NCBI RefSeq assembly: GCF_016714275.1
Contig: NZ_JADJNP010000009.1
Coordinates: 3,728-67,727 of the forward strand
Origin: Tessaracoccus sp.
Lineage (GTDB): Bacteria > Actinomycetota > Actinomycetes > Propionibacteriales > Propionibacteriaceae
DNA length: 64,000 nt
Direction of reading: 5' to 3'
Under the pieces are notes generated by a model, which was not told the origin of the DNA, did not search any database, and saw nothing but the letters and a program-made list of their open reading frames with translations. Each line of letters opens with the position of its first letter. The stretch's first letter is position 1. Both the position numbers and the translations under genes were made by a program. Of the stretch, positions 56,555 to 64,000 are shown piece by piece.

Positions 56555-56763
56555 TGCGGCGCCAGCACCCGACGATTCTCCGCGTCGACCTCGCCCCGGC
56601 GGCGTCGCTCGGCCGGCGCCGCCCCAACCGGGTCCACGGCGCGTTGTGGGCTGTAGTGGTCAACGGCCGCCGGATCACGGGCTGGGCTGACGCGGCCACC
56701 GCGACGCGGTGGGCCTTGACCTACGGCGGAACCGTCGTCGTGCACCGATCGGCCCGGCCTTGA
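56554..56763 (+). CDS. Small basic protein
   Basis: 69 residues, MRRQHPTILRVDLAPAASLG. Beta-rich, with VVNGRRITGWADAATATRWA. One-base overlap (TGATG) with the previous stop. Confidence 0.5.
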   Translation: MRRQHPTILRVDLAPAASLGRRRPNRVHGALWAVVVNGRRITGWADAATATRWALTYGGTVVVHRSARP

Positions 56764-56794
56764 CCCCGGCCACGGCCCCCGGTAGGCTCGACAC

Positions 56795-56941
56795 ATGCCC
56801 ATCTCCTGTCGTTTCGGCAAGCTCAAGCGTCCCATCGGTCGTCGTCGCTGCAAGAAGGCCCCCAAGGGCCGCGGCGCCCGCGCCTCCTACGCCTACACCC
56901 CCAAGCAGCTGGGTCGCAGCCGGCGCCGGAAGCGTCGGTAG
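56795..56941 (+). CDS. Very basic 48-residue protein
   Basis: MPISCRFGKLKRPIGRRRCK... ending RSRRRKRR; nearly half Lys/Arg. GGTAGGCT box 8 bases before the ATG. Probable nucleic-acid binding or virion-internal protein. Confidence 0.55.
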   Translation: MPISCRFGKLKRPIGRRRCKKAPKGRGARASYAYTPKQLGRSRRRKRR

Positions 56942-56952
56942 CCCGCGCACGG

Positions 56953-56974
56953 TGTCAGGGCGGCGTGGTACGTT
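56953..56974 (+). promoter_or_regulatory. Phage-type promoter
   Basis: TGTCAG, 10 bases ending TGG, TACGTT, 11 bases before ATG 56986. Confidence 0.7.
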
Positions 56975-56985
56975 GCCGAACCGCA

Positions 56986-57399
56986 ATGTCCTACGCTTGG
57001 TTCAACGGCATCGAAGAACGGCTCGCGGCGGTCGCCCAAGCGATCCGGACCGCGCGCAACCGGGGCGGGCACGGGGTCGACATGCGTCGCGAGCTGCGCC
57101 CTGATGTGGCGCAGCTGGTAACGGCGCTCCGGGGCGTCCCGCTCCGGGAGACGATCGCCGTCGGCGCGCGCGTCACCGTCCGGAGCGGCGCGCCGGGCGC
57201 GATCTACCGCGATGCCGTCGGGTTGACCGGCCAGGTCGTCGCGCAGCGCGACGAGTCGGTCACCAAGCCGGGTGGCATCGCACCCGCGGCCCCGCCCATC
57301 CGACGGCTGCTCGTCCACTTCGAGGCGCCGCCGGCGAGTTGGCCCGAAGCGCTCGAGGGTCGACTGTGGATCGACGAGGACGATCTCGACCTGGCGTGA
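56986..57399 (+). CDS. Hypothetical protein
   Basis: 137 residues, MSYAWFNGIEERLAAVAQAI. Helical start, beta-rich C-terminal half (VGARVTVRSGAPGAIYRDAV, RLLVHFEAPPASWPEALEGR) like a small KOW/SH3-type barrel. Confidence 0.55.
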   Translation: MSYAWFNGIEERLAAVAQAIRTARNRGGHGVDMRRELRPDVAQLVTALRGVPLRETIAVGARVTVRSGAPGAIYRDAVGLTGQVVAQRDESVTKPGGIAPAAPPIRRLLVHFEAPPASWPEALEGRLWIDEDDLDLA

Positions 57400-57424
57400 C
57401 GGCTGGGTTGACTTTCCGATCGAA

Positions 57425-57440
57425 TTGTCGCATATGCTAC
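57425..57440 (+). promoter_or_regulatory. Shared 16-bp promoter element, copy 1
   Basis: TTGTCGCATATGCTAC, containing TATGCT, stands 4 bases before GTG 57445 and recurs exactly at 63055-63070. TTGACT lies upstream. Confidence 0.5.
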
Positions 57441-57444
57441 GGCT

Positions 57445-57927
57445 GTGTTGAACCTCGACGCGCCGTTCCTGTTTCAGTTCAGCGACATCGTCGCCGGCAA
57501 CGGTTTCTTCGCGCACGTCGAGGGCGGCGGTCGCGGCTTGATGCGCAGGCTGCCCGACGCCACGCGCGTGTGGGTCGTCGGCGTGCGGCCGGGTCTAATC
57601 GGCGGGCGGGCTGACCAAGCCGCTGCATTCCACGCGTTCCGGGCGTACTACCAACGGACGATCTTCGACATCGCCGCAGGCGCCGCAACCTTTGACACGT
57701 TCAAGTCGCGCGTCGACGAGTTCTTGCAGTACATCGATGATGCGGATACGTCCCGGTGGGGCGACGCGCTCGCACAAACCCTCCGGACGAGCGTACCGCC
57801 GGGCCTGGCACGGGTCGTCGATGGCACGCCACCATCGATCCGCACCGTGACACTCATCGACAAGCCCGAGCCGCGGTTCAACAAGCTGAGCGAGATCGCT
57901 TGGGCGACGCCCGTGGACCTACCGTGA
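57445..57927 (+). CDS. Hypothetical protein
   Basis: 160 residues from GTG, LNLDAPFLFQFSDIVAGNGF. Mixed alpha/beta with FKSRVDEFLQYIDDADTSRW. Overlaps the phosphoesterase gene by four bases, so probably co-expressed. Confidence 0.55.
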   Translation: MLNLDAPFLFQFSDIVAGNGFFAHVEGGGRGLMRRLPDATRVWVVGVRPGLIGGRADQAAAFHAFRAYYQRTIFDIAAGAATFDTFKSRVDEFLQYIDDADTSRWGDALAQTLRTSVPPGLARVVDGTPPSIRTVTLIDKPEPRFNKLSEIAWATPVDLP

Positions 57928-58703
57928 TCCCCTACCTGTTCGTCGGCGACCTGCACGGCAACATGGCCTCCGCGGACCTCGCGATCGCCGAGGCGGCGCA
58001 GTACGGTGCGACGATCATCCAGGTCGGCGACTGGGGCTTCCTCTGGGGATCGTCGACGCGGACGATCCCGGACGACCCAGACATCGATCCGGACGACTTT
58101 GGCGCGCAGGTGGCGCATCGGTTGGCCTCACCGCGGCTAATCGATCAGACCGACAACCTGAGCGCGTTGCTCGTCGCGGCCGGCGTGTCCATGCGCTACG
58201 TCGACGGCAACCACGACGTCCACCCGCTCTTGCGTGCGTACCCGCCTGGCGACGACAACGTCGCGCCGAACCTGACCTACCAACCGCGCGGGTCGCTGTA
58301 CGTCGACGCCGACGGGACGCGGTTCGTGTTCCTCGGCGGTGCGGTCAGCATCGACAAGGCCGCCCGCGTGCCCGGCCGGTCGTGGTGGCCCGAGGAGGCG
58401 GTCACGGCGGCCGACGTCCGTGCGGCTGAGCGCCATGGCGCAGCACATGTACTCGTGACGCACGACGCGGCGGTGTTGCCGCCGGGCGTCAGCGACGTCG
58501 GCGTCGCGGTCGGGCACCGCCTCGCGGCGGCTGACAACCGTGCGTACATCGCCGAGGCGATCCAGGCGCTGCGACCGCAGGTCCACGTCCACGGGCACTG
58601 GCACCGGGCGTACCAGACGCGCGCCGGACGCATGACGACGATCGGGCTTGACCGCGACGGTCACGCCGGGCTGTGGCGCCTGTGGCGCCGAGGAGACGAC
58701 TGA
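57924..58703 (+). CDS. Calcineurin-like metallophosphoesterase
   Basis: 259 residues from GTG. FVGDLHGN (motif I), IIQVGDWGFLWG (motif II), YVDGNHDVH (motif III), HVLVTHDAAV (motif IV) and VHVHGHWHRAY (motif V) are all present. Typical of phage phosphoesterases that act on phosphoprotein, nucleotide or RNA/DNA ends. Confidence 0.85.
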   Translation: MIPYLFVGDLHGNMASADLAIAEAAQYGATIIQVGDWGFLWGSSTRTIPDDPDIDPDDFGAQVAHRLASPRLIDQTDNLSALLVAAGVSMRYVDGNHDVHPLLRAYPPGDDNVAPNLTYQPRGSLYVDADGTRFVFLGGAVSIDKAARVPGRSWWPEEAVTAADVRAAERHGAAHVLVTHDAAVLPPGVSDVGVAVGHRLAAADNRAYIAEAIQALRPQVHVHGHWHRAYQTRAGRMTTIGLDRDGHAGLWRLWRRGDD

Positions 58704-59122
58704 TGGCTGATCATCCCAGGATCCGTGTGCCGACGCTTGCGCTCGCCGAGGTCGGACTCTCGACGGGCGCGGTCGAGTACGCCGGCGTGACTGCGGTCTG
58801 GCTCGAGCCTGACCTCGTAGTCTCCGTGCCGCCGCCCCAGCTAGCGTCCGAGGTCGTCCGCGCGGCGATCGTCCGTCGACCACCTCTGTTGCTAGTTGAC
58901 CCCGTCGGTGCAGCTGCGATGCTGGCGTCGAGTCCGGCGCCGCGTCGCCGCTCGCGCGGCGCCGAACTCGCGACTCCGCACGGCGTTGCTGCGGCGCTCA
59001 AGGCCGAGGCGCCACAAGCACCGGCGGGCCCCGACGACGCACCGCCGACGTGGCGCCACATTATCCAACGTGCCAACCGCAAGGCCGCCGACCGACGCAA
59101 GGCGAAGCGGGGCTGGCGATGA
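58703..59122 (+). CDS. Hypothetical protein
   Basis: 139 residues, MADHPRIRVPTLALAEVGLS. Ala/Pro-rich middle and basic C-terminus (IIQRANRKAADRRKAKRGWR). Overlaps the previous stop by one base. Confidence 0.5.
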   Translation: MADHPRIRVPTLALAEVGLSTGAVEYAGVTAVWLEPDLVVSVPPPQLASEVVRAAIVRRPPLLLVDPVGAAAMLASSPAPRRRSRGAELATPHGVAAALKAEAPQAPAGPDDAPPTWRHIIQRANRKAADRRKAKRGWR

Positions 59123-59328
59123 CGGCGTGCAAGACCTACGTCCTCCACTGCAACCTGGCCGTGTGCTCGGCGGTGTTTATGGCGCTCGACGAAGACACCG
59201 TCGGCGGTGTCCGGCGGCGCGCCGCAGCGGAGGGATGGACCCACGGCGCAGTTCGTGCGGCCAACGGTACCGCCTGGGCGAGCGGCGACTGGTGCCCCAC
59301 ACACGGCGATCACGCGCGCCAGCCTTGA
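59119..59328 (+). CDS. Small Cys/His-containing protein
   Basis: 69 residues, MTACKTYVLHCNLAVCSAVF. CNLAVC and WCPTHGDHARQ could bind zinc. Four-base overlap with the previous gene. Confidence 0.5.
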   Translation: MTACKTYVLHCNLAVCSAVFMALDEDTVGGVRRRAAAEGWTHGAVRAANGTAWASGDWCPTHGDHARQP

Positions 59329-59450
59329 CGCGGGCGCGTCGCGGATCCATAGTGATGCTCGTGACCAACTCGAGCCATTGAGGCGGCGCGTAGCGCGCTG
59401 ACCCAGTTCATCATCGTCCGTGCCGACATCCCGGTAGGCTTCGCGGCGCC

Positions 59451-59594
59451 TTGCTCGTGTGCTGTGTCGGCCGACTCGACGAGCCAGCGACGGAGGCCGA
59501 CCGCGCGTGGGCGCTGGCGCAGACTGACCAGGCAGCGCAGCGGCTTGCGGACGACGTTGAGCGATACTTCTTGACGAGGGATGCCGCATCATGA
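59451..59594 (+). CDS. Tiny helical protein
   Basis: 47 residues from TTG (or GTG 59457): LLVCCVGRLDEPATEADRAW. GGTAGGCT box upstream; stop overlaps the next ATG. Confidence 0.4.
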   Translation: MLVCCVGRLDEPATEADRAWALAQTDQAAQRLADDVERYFLTRDAAS

Positions 59595-60535
59595 GCTTCG
59601 ACCGTTCCGACCGTACCTTCCTCCGCAACCTCATCGCTGGTGCCGTCGACGAGATCGTCGCTGAAGTCGCCGCCGCGATTGACGAGATCGTTGCCGATGA
59701 CGCCGACGATCAGGACCCTGACGACGACTCGGATCCTGACGCCGACGTCGATGACGCTGCGGCCGTGCCCAAGGACGACGGACACGTCGCCGTGCCGACC
59801 CACACGGTCGTCGCTGCTCGGCGGCTGACAGGCGAACGCTGCGTCGTCGTCGGCGTCGTCGGCGCGTCGCGCGCCGATGGGGGCGGCAACGTGACCGACT
59901 TCGAGGTGTTCGACCCCAACAGCGACGGAACGGGCGTGCGGATCCGAATCTTCCGTGATCCTGTGATTCCACAGCCCCAGTTGCGGTCCGGGGTGATCGT
60001 GGCGGTCGACGGCATCGCACAGCGTGGTGAGATCGTGCCGCAGATCATCCGGGTTCTGGCTGCGCCGGCGCCGGGATACGTGCTGTGTCCCAGCGCGGTC
60101 CCTTCCGGCGTCATTCCCCCGCCGCCCGAACACGGCCTACCGAAGAAAGCTGACTTGATCGCGTGCCGGCCGGGGTGTATTCCGGACCGGGCCGCCGCCG
60201 GCTTTTCAAGGTACACGGCGTTCCTGACGACAGACTGTCGCAAGCTCTACATGCAGTGCCAGCACCACGGCAACTGGGTGCGGTACGACGCTGAGACTAT
60301 CACGGCGACCCGCGACCACGTCGCGCTGAACGCGCACACGGACTACCGGATCGGCGCAGCTTGTCCGGGTGAGGCGGTTGAGCTGATGTGCTGTCGCTCG
60401 AGCATCTGGACCGTAGCTCGGAACGGGCGCGACTTGCAGCTGATCTGTGCGACGCGCCTGCACGCACGCGATGTCAAGGTCGAGGTCGAGGTAACTGGCG
60501 CGATCACCGTGTATCCGCCGACAGAGGCGGCGTAG
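59591..60535 (+). CDS. Hypothetical protein with acidic segment and beta C-terminus
   Basis: 314 residues. An N-terminal helix (LIAGAVDEIVAEVAAAIDEI), an Asp-rich stretch (residues 38-62), a beta domain (FDPNSDGTGVRIRIFRDPVI) and a Cys-containing C-terminal domain (LYMQCQHHGNWVRYDAETIT). Function unknown. Confidence 0.55.
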   Translation: MSFDRSDRTFLRNLIAGAVDEIVAEVAAAIDEIVADDADDQDPDDDSDPDADVDDAAAVPKDDGHVAVPTHTVVAARRLTGERCVVVGVVGASRADGGGNVTDFEVFDPNSDGTGVRIRIFRDPVIPQPQLRSGVIVAVDGIAQRGEIVPQIIRVLAAPAPGYVLCPSAVPSGVIPPPPEHGLPKKADLIACRPGCIPDRAAAGFSRYTAFLTTDCRKLYMQCQHHGNWVRYDAETITATRDHVALNAHTDYRIGAACPGEAVELMCCRSSIWTVARNGRDLQLICATRLHARDVKVEVEVTGAITVYPPTEAA

Positions 60536-60536
60536 C

Positions 60537-60752
60537 GTGCCCTGGGCCGCCATCATCATCTGCGTCGGCGGGTCGTACATCCTCGCCAGGATCATCGTCG
60601 ACGTGCTCGAGATCCGGGCGGTGTTTCGGACGCTCGCGCCGGGCGAGGAAGCCGACGTGGTGCTGTTCGGGCGGGTGTGCGTGGTCGCCCGCACCGACGA
60701 CGGCGGATGGCACTTTTCGATCGGCACCAACCCGGATGAGGACGAGGATTGA
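60537..60752 (+). CDS. Small membrane-anchored protein
   Basis: 71 residues from GTG. Hydrophobic start PWAAIIICVGGSYILARIIV and an acidic tail. Confidence 0.5.
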   Translation: MPWAAIIICVGGSYILARIIVDVLEIRAVFRTLAPGEEADVVLFGRVCVVARTDDGGWHFSIGTNPDEDED

Positions 60753-60756
60753 TCCA

Positions 60757-61263
60757 ATGACCCCCCAGCTCGCAGAAGCCCTCCGCGCCGAGATCCGGCT
60801 GACGCTCGAAGCCGACGGCAAGGCCTTTGACGTCAACGTCGCCCGGCGTGTCTACGACCTCGCGATCGCCGCGCGCGACATGTGCGTGGCCGCGGCCACC
60901 ACCACCGGTGAGGCCATCAAGACGATCGCTGACGTCGGCGGCCCGGTCGAGTCGCTGCAGGGCCCGGGCACGCCGACGACGGTGGTGCAGGCTGCCGAGA
61001 CCTTCGGCGTGCGCGCGCTCCGGGAACTGATCGCGGCGCTTCGACCGACGCCGGCCGGCACGGGCGTCGTCGGCGCAGGCCCGAACACGGTCGTGCCCGG
61101 CGATCTGACGACGTGGCTCGGCGCGCTCGCCGAGGCCCGCGAACTCGGCCTCGCCGACGTCGCCGCAGGCATCGAAGCCAAGCTCTGGCAGTATGGCATC
61201 GGCATCCCGGCGGCACCCGCGACGCCGGCGCCCGCACCGGCGCCGCCGTCGGAGGCCGCCTAG
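60757..61263 (+). CDS. Hypothetical helical protein
   Basis: 168 residues, MTPQLAEALRAEIRLTLEAD. Helical core with a Pro/Ala tail. Four bases after the previous gene. Confidence 0.55.
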   Translation: MTPQLAEALRAEIRLTLEADGKAFDVNVARRVYDLAIAARDMCVAAATTTGEAIKTIADVGGPVESLQGPGTPTTVVQAAETFGVRALRELIAALRPTPAGTGVVGAGPNTVVPGDLTTWLGALAEARELGLADVAAGIEAKLWQYGIGIPAAPATPAPAPAPPSEAA

Positions 61264-62100
61264 ATGCGTGCCTGGTACAGCCCGAGCTGGCACGGCGACT
61301 TCCGGCTCGTCGCCGCGGCGGATGACCCGGCGGCGTCGCAGCTCGTCATCCTCGAGCCGACTGCGCACGAACGCGGCCTGCTGACGGCGTTTCTTGCTGT
61401 CGCGCACAAGCGCAAGTGGACGACGGCGACGCTGCCCGAAGGTCCCATCACGACCCACGTCATCATGCTCAAGGCGCCGGTCGCCAAGGCCGGCCCGGCG
61501 CTCGTCCGGGCTACCAAGCCCGCCAAGCGGACGTTGACCGCGGTCACGTTCAAGGATGGCCGCGTCGAGACGGCCGAGACCGCGCAGCTGGAGGCGCTCG
61601 CCGAGAAGGCCGCCGCTGACCCCGCCGCGGCTGCTGCGTCGGTGGCGCGGCCGACGCCGTGTTGCCCGCAGTGCGAGCCCGGATCGATCGCGCCGGCGCG
61701 CGACGTGCTGCTGACGTTCCTCACGCCGACCCAGCACGCCGACTGGGCGGCCCACCGCGCGATCACCGTCATCGGTGGCCAGTCCGGTCACCGCGCCTGC
61801 TCGCGCACCGTCACACCCCGACCGCGGTCCGGCTCGGCAAGGTCTGCTACGACCTCGACGACGGCTTCGTCGTGCACTTCCACGCGTCCGACGTGCCGCC
61901 CGAGAGGAGATCCTCGCCGCCAAGCTCATCCTCGAGCACTGTGAGCCGTGGCTGCGCAACGAGGCGACGGTGCTCCAACAGGATGCCGCCGGCGCCTGGC
62001 GCGACCTCGGGTTCATGCGCTACAAGAACCCGTTTGGCGACGCCAACGACGGCCGGTGGGACGCGTCGCTGAGCGTCGGGATCGGCGCCGCGCGCTGGCG
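61264..62100 (+). pseudogene. Conserved phage protein interrupted by two apparent frameshifts
   Basis: The frame from ATG 61264 (MRAWYSPSWHGDFRLVAAAD) is good to AITVIGGQSGH near 61785. It then continues in a second frame (LLAHRHTPTAVRLGKVCYDL, DDGFVVHFHASDVPPE) to about 61905, and a third (EEILAAKLILEHCEPWLRNE, WRDLGFMRYKNPFGDANDG) to about 62090. Together this looks like one phage protein with a Cys pair (CCPQC). The indels are more likely sequence errors than real, given the damaged stretch that follows. Confidence 0.6.
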
Positions 62101-62275
62101 TGGGCGGCGAGGCGGGGAGGGCCGGCCGGGCGCCCCCGGCGGCGGGGGCGCCCCAGCGCGGCGGGGGGGGGGGGCACCCACGGCGCTGCCTGCCGCGCAG
62201 GGGGGCTGCCCCGGCCGGGGGCGGCCACCGGGAAGCTCCGGGGGGGGGGGGGGGGGGGGGGCCTGCGGTGGCAAC
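62100..62275. other. Low-complexity G-run stretch, probably unreliable sequence
   Basis: Contains GGCGGGGGCGCCCC and unbroken G runs of about 14 (near 62165) and about 22 (near 62240). No gene fits, and the neighbours on both sides carry frameshifts. Confidence 0.6.
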
Positions 62276-62358
62276 CTCGCGCACGTCATCATGCAGACGC
62301 GCGCCGTAGCCGCGGCCCTTGCCAAGGCACCGTCTGATCTACCGGCACAAGGAGAATC

Positions 62359-62604
62359 ATGACCGCATTGTTTACCGTGTTGGTGATTGCGCAGGCTGGG
62401 TTGGCCGTGGGCGCGTGCGGCAGCGTGCTGTGGTCCCGCGGGCGCGGCAACCTGTGGCGCACGCTGCTCGCCATCAGTTTTGGCTGCGGAAGCCTCGCCG
62501 GCGGCGCGCTGCACAACCCGTGGACCACCGTCCTGAACGCGCTGCAGTGCGGCTACTGGACGTACTCGGCGATCACGCATCGGCGCGCCGGCCGAGACCG
62601 CTAG
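62359..62604 (+). CDS. Small membrane protein with three helices
   Basis: 81 residues, MTALFTVLVIAQAGLAVGAC. Three short hydrophobic segments and a basic tail (THRRAGRDR); SemiSWEET- or PQ-loop-like in size (NPWTTVLNALQCGYW), function unknown. Confidence 0.55.
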   Translation: MTALFTVLVIAQAGLAVGACGSVLWSRGRGNLWRTLLAISFGCGSLAGGALHNPWTTVLNALQCGYWTYSAITHRRAGRDR

Positions 62605-62893
62605 CCCGCCGCGCGCAGCTCGGCGAGCGCGGCCGCGTCCCGCCGCGCCACCGCGCTGAGGAAGACGGCCAGGCGCCCTCGGCGCCGCGGCGCAGCTCGG
62701 CCAGCCGGCCGTCGCGGTCACGCCGTGCGCCGCGCGTGATGATCAGCGGGGTCACGCGCAGGCGATCGCCGCCGTCGAGCGACATCCCGACGCTGCCGTC
62801 GGGCTCGAGTTCACAGGCCAGGTAGCGCCACCACTCCTCGACGGTGCGCTGGTGTCCGGGGGATTCATCGACGCGCGCAGGCTGCGTAACCAT
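62601..62893 (-). pseudogene. Small gene with an apparent frameshift
   Basis: From ATG 62893: MVTQPARVDESPGHQRTVEE, WWRYLACELEPDGSVGMSLD, then near 62670 a change of frame is needed to reach RLAVFLSAVARRDAAALAEL and a stop at 62601. A GC-rich homopolymer lies at the shift. Confidence 0.45.
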
Positions 62894-62896
62894 TCG

Positions 62897-62970
62897 TAGC
62901 GGAGAGTGGATTTGAACCACTGACCTACGGCTTATGAGGCCGTCGAGCTACCGGGCTGCTCTACCCCGCT
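62897..62970 (-). tRNA. tRNA-Met(CAT)
   Basis: Acceptor AGCGGGG/CTCCGCT with discriminator A, D arm GAGC...GCTC, anticodon arm ACGGC-CTCATAA-GCCGT (anticodon CAT), T arm AGTGG-TTCAAAT-CCACT. The anticodon stem lacks the three GC pairs of initiators, so it is elongator Met or a lysidine-type Ile2. CCA not encoded. Confidence 0.92.
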
Positions 62971-63054
62971 GTGGATGGTTGTAGCCGGGGACGGCGCGTG
63001 TGTCAACGGGCGCAGGCCGTGGTACATCACCCCGTCGGTCTACTTGAAAATCGG

Positions 63055-63070
63055 TTGTCGCATATGCTAC
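63055..63070 (+). promoter_or_regulatory. Shared 16-bp promoter element, copy 2
   Basis: TTGTCGCATATGCTAC, identical to 57425-57440, 11 bases before ATG 63082. Confidence 0.5.
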
Positions 63071-63081
63071 CAGCGTCGAGT

Positions 63082-63471
63082 ATGGCGAAGCAAACCGAGC
63101 AGCTGATCGACATCGACAAGATTCCAGACGCGCCGTGGCACCGCGCCGAGTGGTGCGGCAGCCTGATCAGCGTCGGCGGTTGCGACGCGTCTGACTTCGG
63201 CCGCGATGACGTCGATCGCGTCGTCGCGTTCACCCGCGACGGGGCGTGGGAGGACGTGGGCGACATCGCGGTGGTCGTCAGGCTCAAGGATGGCCGGTTC
63301 GCGGCGTGGACGACGTGGCAGGACATGACCGGGAGCGGGTTCTGCTGCGACGCGTACGGTGGGACGGCCGACATCTACTTCGCTCCGACCGTCGAGGCCG
63401 CGCTTTCGACGTTCGGTGAGGTCACACGCGAAGCGCTACGCCAGGTGGCGCAGGCGGGATCACCGCCGTGA
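63082..63471 (+). CDS. Hypothetical protein
   Basis: 129 residues, MAKQTEQLIDIDKIPDAPWH. WEDVGDIAVVVRLKDGRFAA and WTTWQDMTGSGFCCDAYGGT recall small phage proteins with a Trp/Cys core. Start chosen from the promoter element. Confidence 0.6.
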   Translation: MAKQTEQLIDIDKIPDAPWHRAEWCGSLISVGGCDASDFGRDDVDRVVAFTRDGAWEDVGDIAVVVRLKDGRFAAWTTWQDMTGSGFCCDAYGGTADIYFAPTVEAALSTFGEVTREALRQVAQAGSPP

Positions 63472-63596
63472 TGCGCCTCGTGGTCGCGGTCTGGTGCTGT
63501 GGCATCGCCTGGGCACTCTACCGGCTCCGCGCCGCCGCGGGCTCGAGGTTTGGAACGCGGGCCGCCTACCCCGTGCACCTTGACCCCGGCCTGTAG
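63471..63596 (+). CDS. Tiny membrane protein
   Basis: 41 residues, MRLVVAVWCCGIAWALYRLR, one hydrophobic segment; overlaps the previous stop (TGATG). Confidence 0.4.
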   Translation: MRLVVAVWCCGIAWALYRLRAAAGSRFGTRAAYPVHLDPGL

Positions 63597-63658
63597 TACG
63601 ATGGGGCGCATGGAGCGGAGTACAACACCACCGCCGAGAAGGCCGCCCAGGCGCCGTC

Positions 63659-63877
63659 ATGTGGCCGATGCCGCCAGACGTCGTCCTCTACGACACGATC
63701 CAGACGAGCAAGCCGACGCTCGACGGGACGCCGGCCAAGGGCCGCAGCACCGCGGCCGTCGTCCGGGCTCGTCAGGGCAACGTCACCGGCGTCCGGTTCG
63801 TACTCGCGGACGGCAAGATCGACGGTCGGACGGTCGCGGTGGTGCCTGGGCAGCCATGCCGGGTCGTCGGGTCGTGA
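63659..63877 (+). CDS. Small hypothetical protein
   Basis: 72 residues, MWPMPPDVVLYDTIQTSKPT. Beta-rich (GNVTGVRFVLADGKIDGRTV). Its stop overlaps the next GTG. Confidence 0.5.
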   Translation: MWPMPPDVVLYDTIQTSKPTLDGTPAKGRSTAAVVRARQGNVTGVRFVLADGKIDGRTVAVVPGQPCRVVGS

Positions 63878-64000
63878 CGGTGACGTTCCGCTACTTCGTG
63901 GTGGAGAGCGATGATGAAGGTCAGCGCATCCTCGCCGCAGGGCACACCACCGCGTTGTTCGCCGCGCAGGTCGTTGCAAGCGCCGTCCCCGAAGTCGACG
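63874..64000 (+). CDS. Hypothetical protein, N-terminal part (cut by window edge)
   Basis: GTG start coupled to the previous gene (GTGA): TVTFRYFVVESDDEGQRILA followed by a helix, open to the window end. ATG 63856 in the same frame is an alternative. Confidence 0.5.
   Translation, partial: MTVTFRYFVVESDDEGQRILAAGHTTALFAAQVVASAVPEVD

Overview
The window is a 64 kb piece of a large, GC-rich (by eye about two-thirds G+C), double-stranded DNA phage genome. The reasons are a phage-type replication and recombination cassette (AAA+ helicase-like ATPase, SNF2-type helicase, PD-(D/E)XK nuclease, Sak4-like ATPase with a DUF669-like partner, family A DNA polymerase), nucleotide-metabolism genes (ThyX, MazG-like, deoxyribonucleotidase, Nudix), several DNA methyltransferases, beta-helix and other virion-type proteins, tRNA genes, and many very small genes packed end to end on both strands. 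No ribosomal or housekeeping operons are seen. The host cannot be named. High GC, a Cys-rich lipoprotein and apparently leaderless promoters would fit an actinobacterium or a myxobacterium-like host.

Layout. 1-4.6 kb: left-cut adenine methylase, conserved phage proteins and an ATPase. 4.6-5.1 kb: an AT-rich island. 5.2-9.4 kb: the most unusual locus, an 18-repeat CRISPR array (36-nt repeats, seven identical copies at one end, decaying toward the other) immediately downstream of a 628-residue Cas12-like effector with an intact RuvC triad and a zinc ribbon. No Cas1, Cas2 or tracrRNA is visible. 9.4-10.85 kb: a ThiF/E1-like operon. 10.85-11.6 kb: a non-coding cluster with three tRNA-like elements (one in circularly permuted order, one with a structured insertion in its variable loop) and a separate RNA with a 15-bp closing stem. 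11.6-15.5 kb: small membrane, lipoprotein and S24-like genes. 15.5-33.6 kb: replication, recombination, methylation and nucleotide metabolism. 33.6-45.2 kb: many tiny genes, often with their own promoter and often ending in a run of arginines. 45.2-49.4 kb: virion (tail or fibre) proteins. 49.9-64 kb: ThyX, a radical SAM protein, an SGNH-hydrolase/kinase-like fusion, metallophosphoesterase, tRNA-Gln, tRNA-Met and many small genes.

Regulation. A recurrent promoter-like signal, TGTCAG then exactly 10 bases then TAnnnT, stands immediately upstream of at least fifteen genes and of the tRNA-like cluster, usually 6-11 bases before the start codon, which implies leaderless mRNAs. The Cas12-like gene instead has a textbook sigma-70 promoter (TTGACA, 17 bases, TAGATT). 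This suggests that the host polymerase makes the CRISPR effector early, while most other genes use a phage-specific programme.

Several genes carry apparent single-base frameshifts (near 1.8, 14.9, 35.5, 61.8 and 62.7 kb). The 62.1-62.3 kb stretch has long G runs and may be unreliable sequence.
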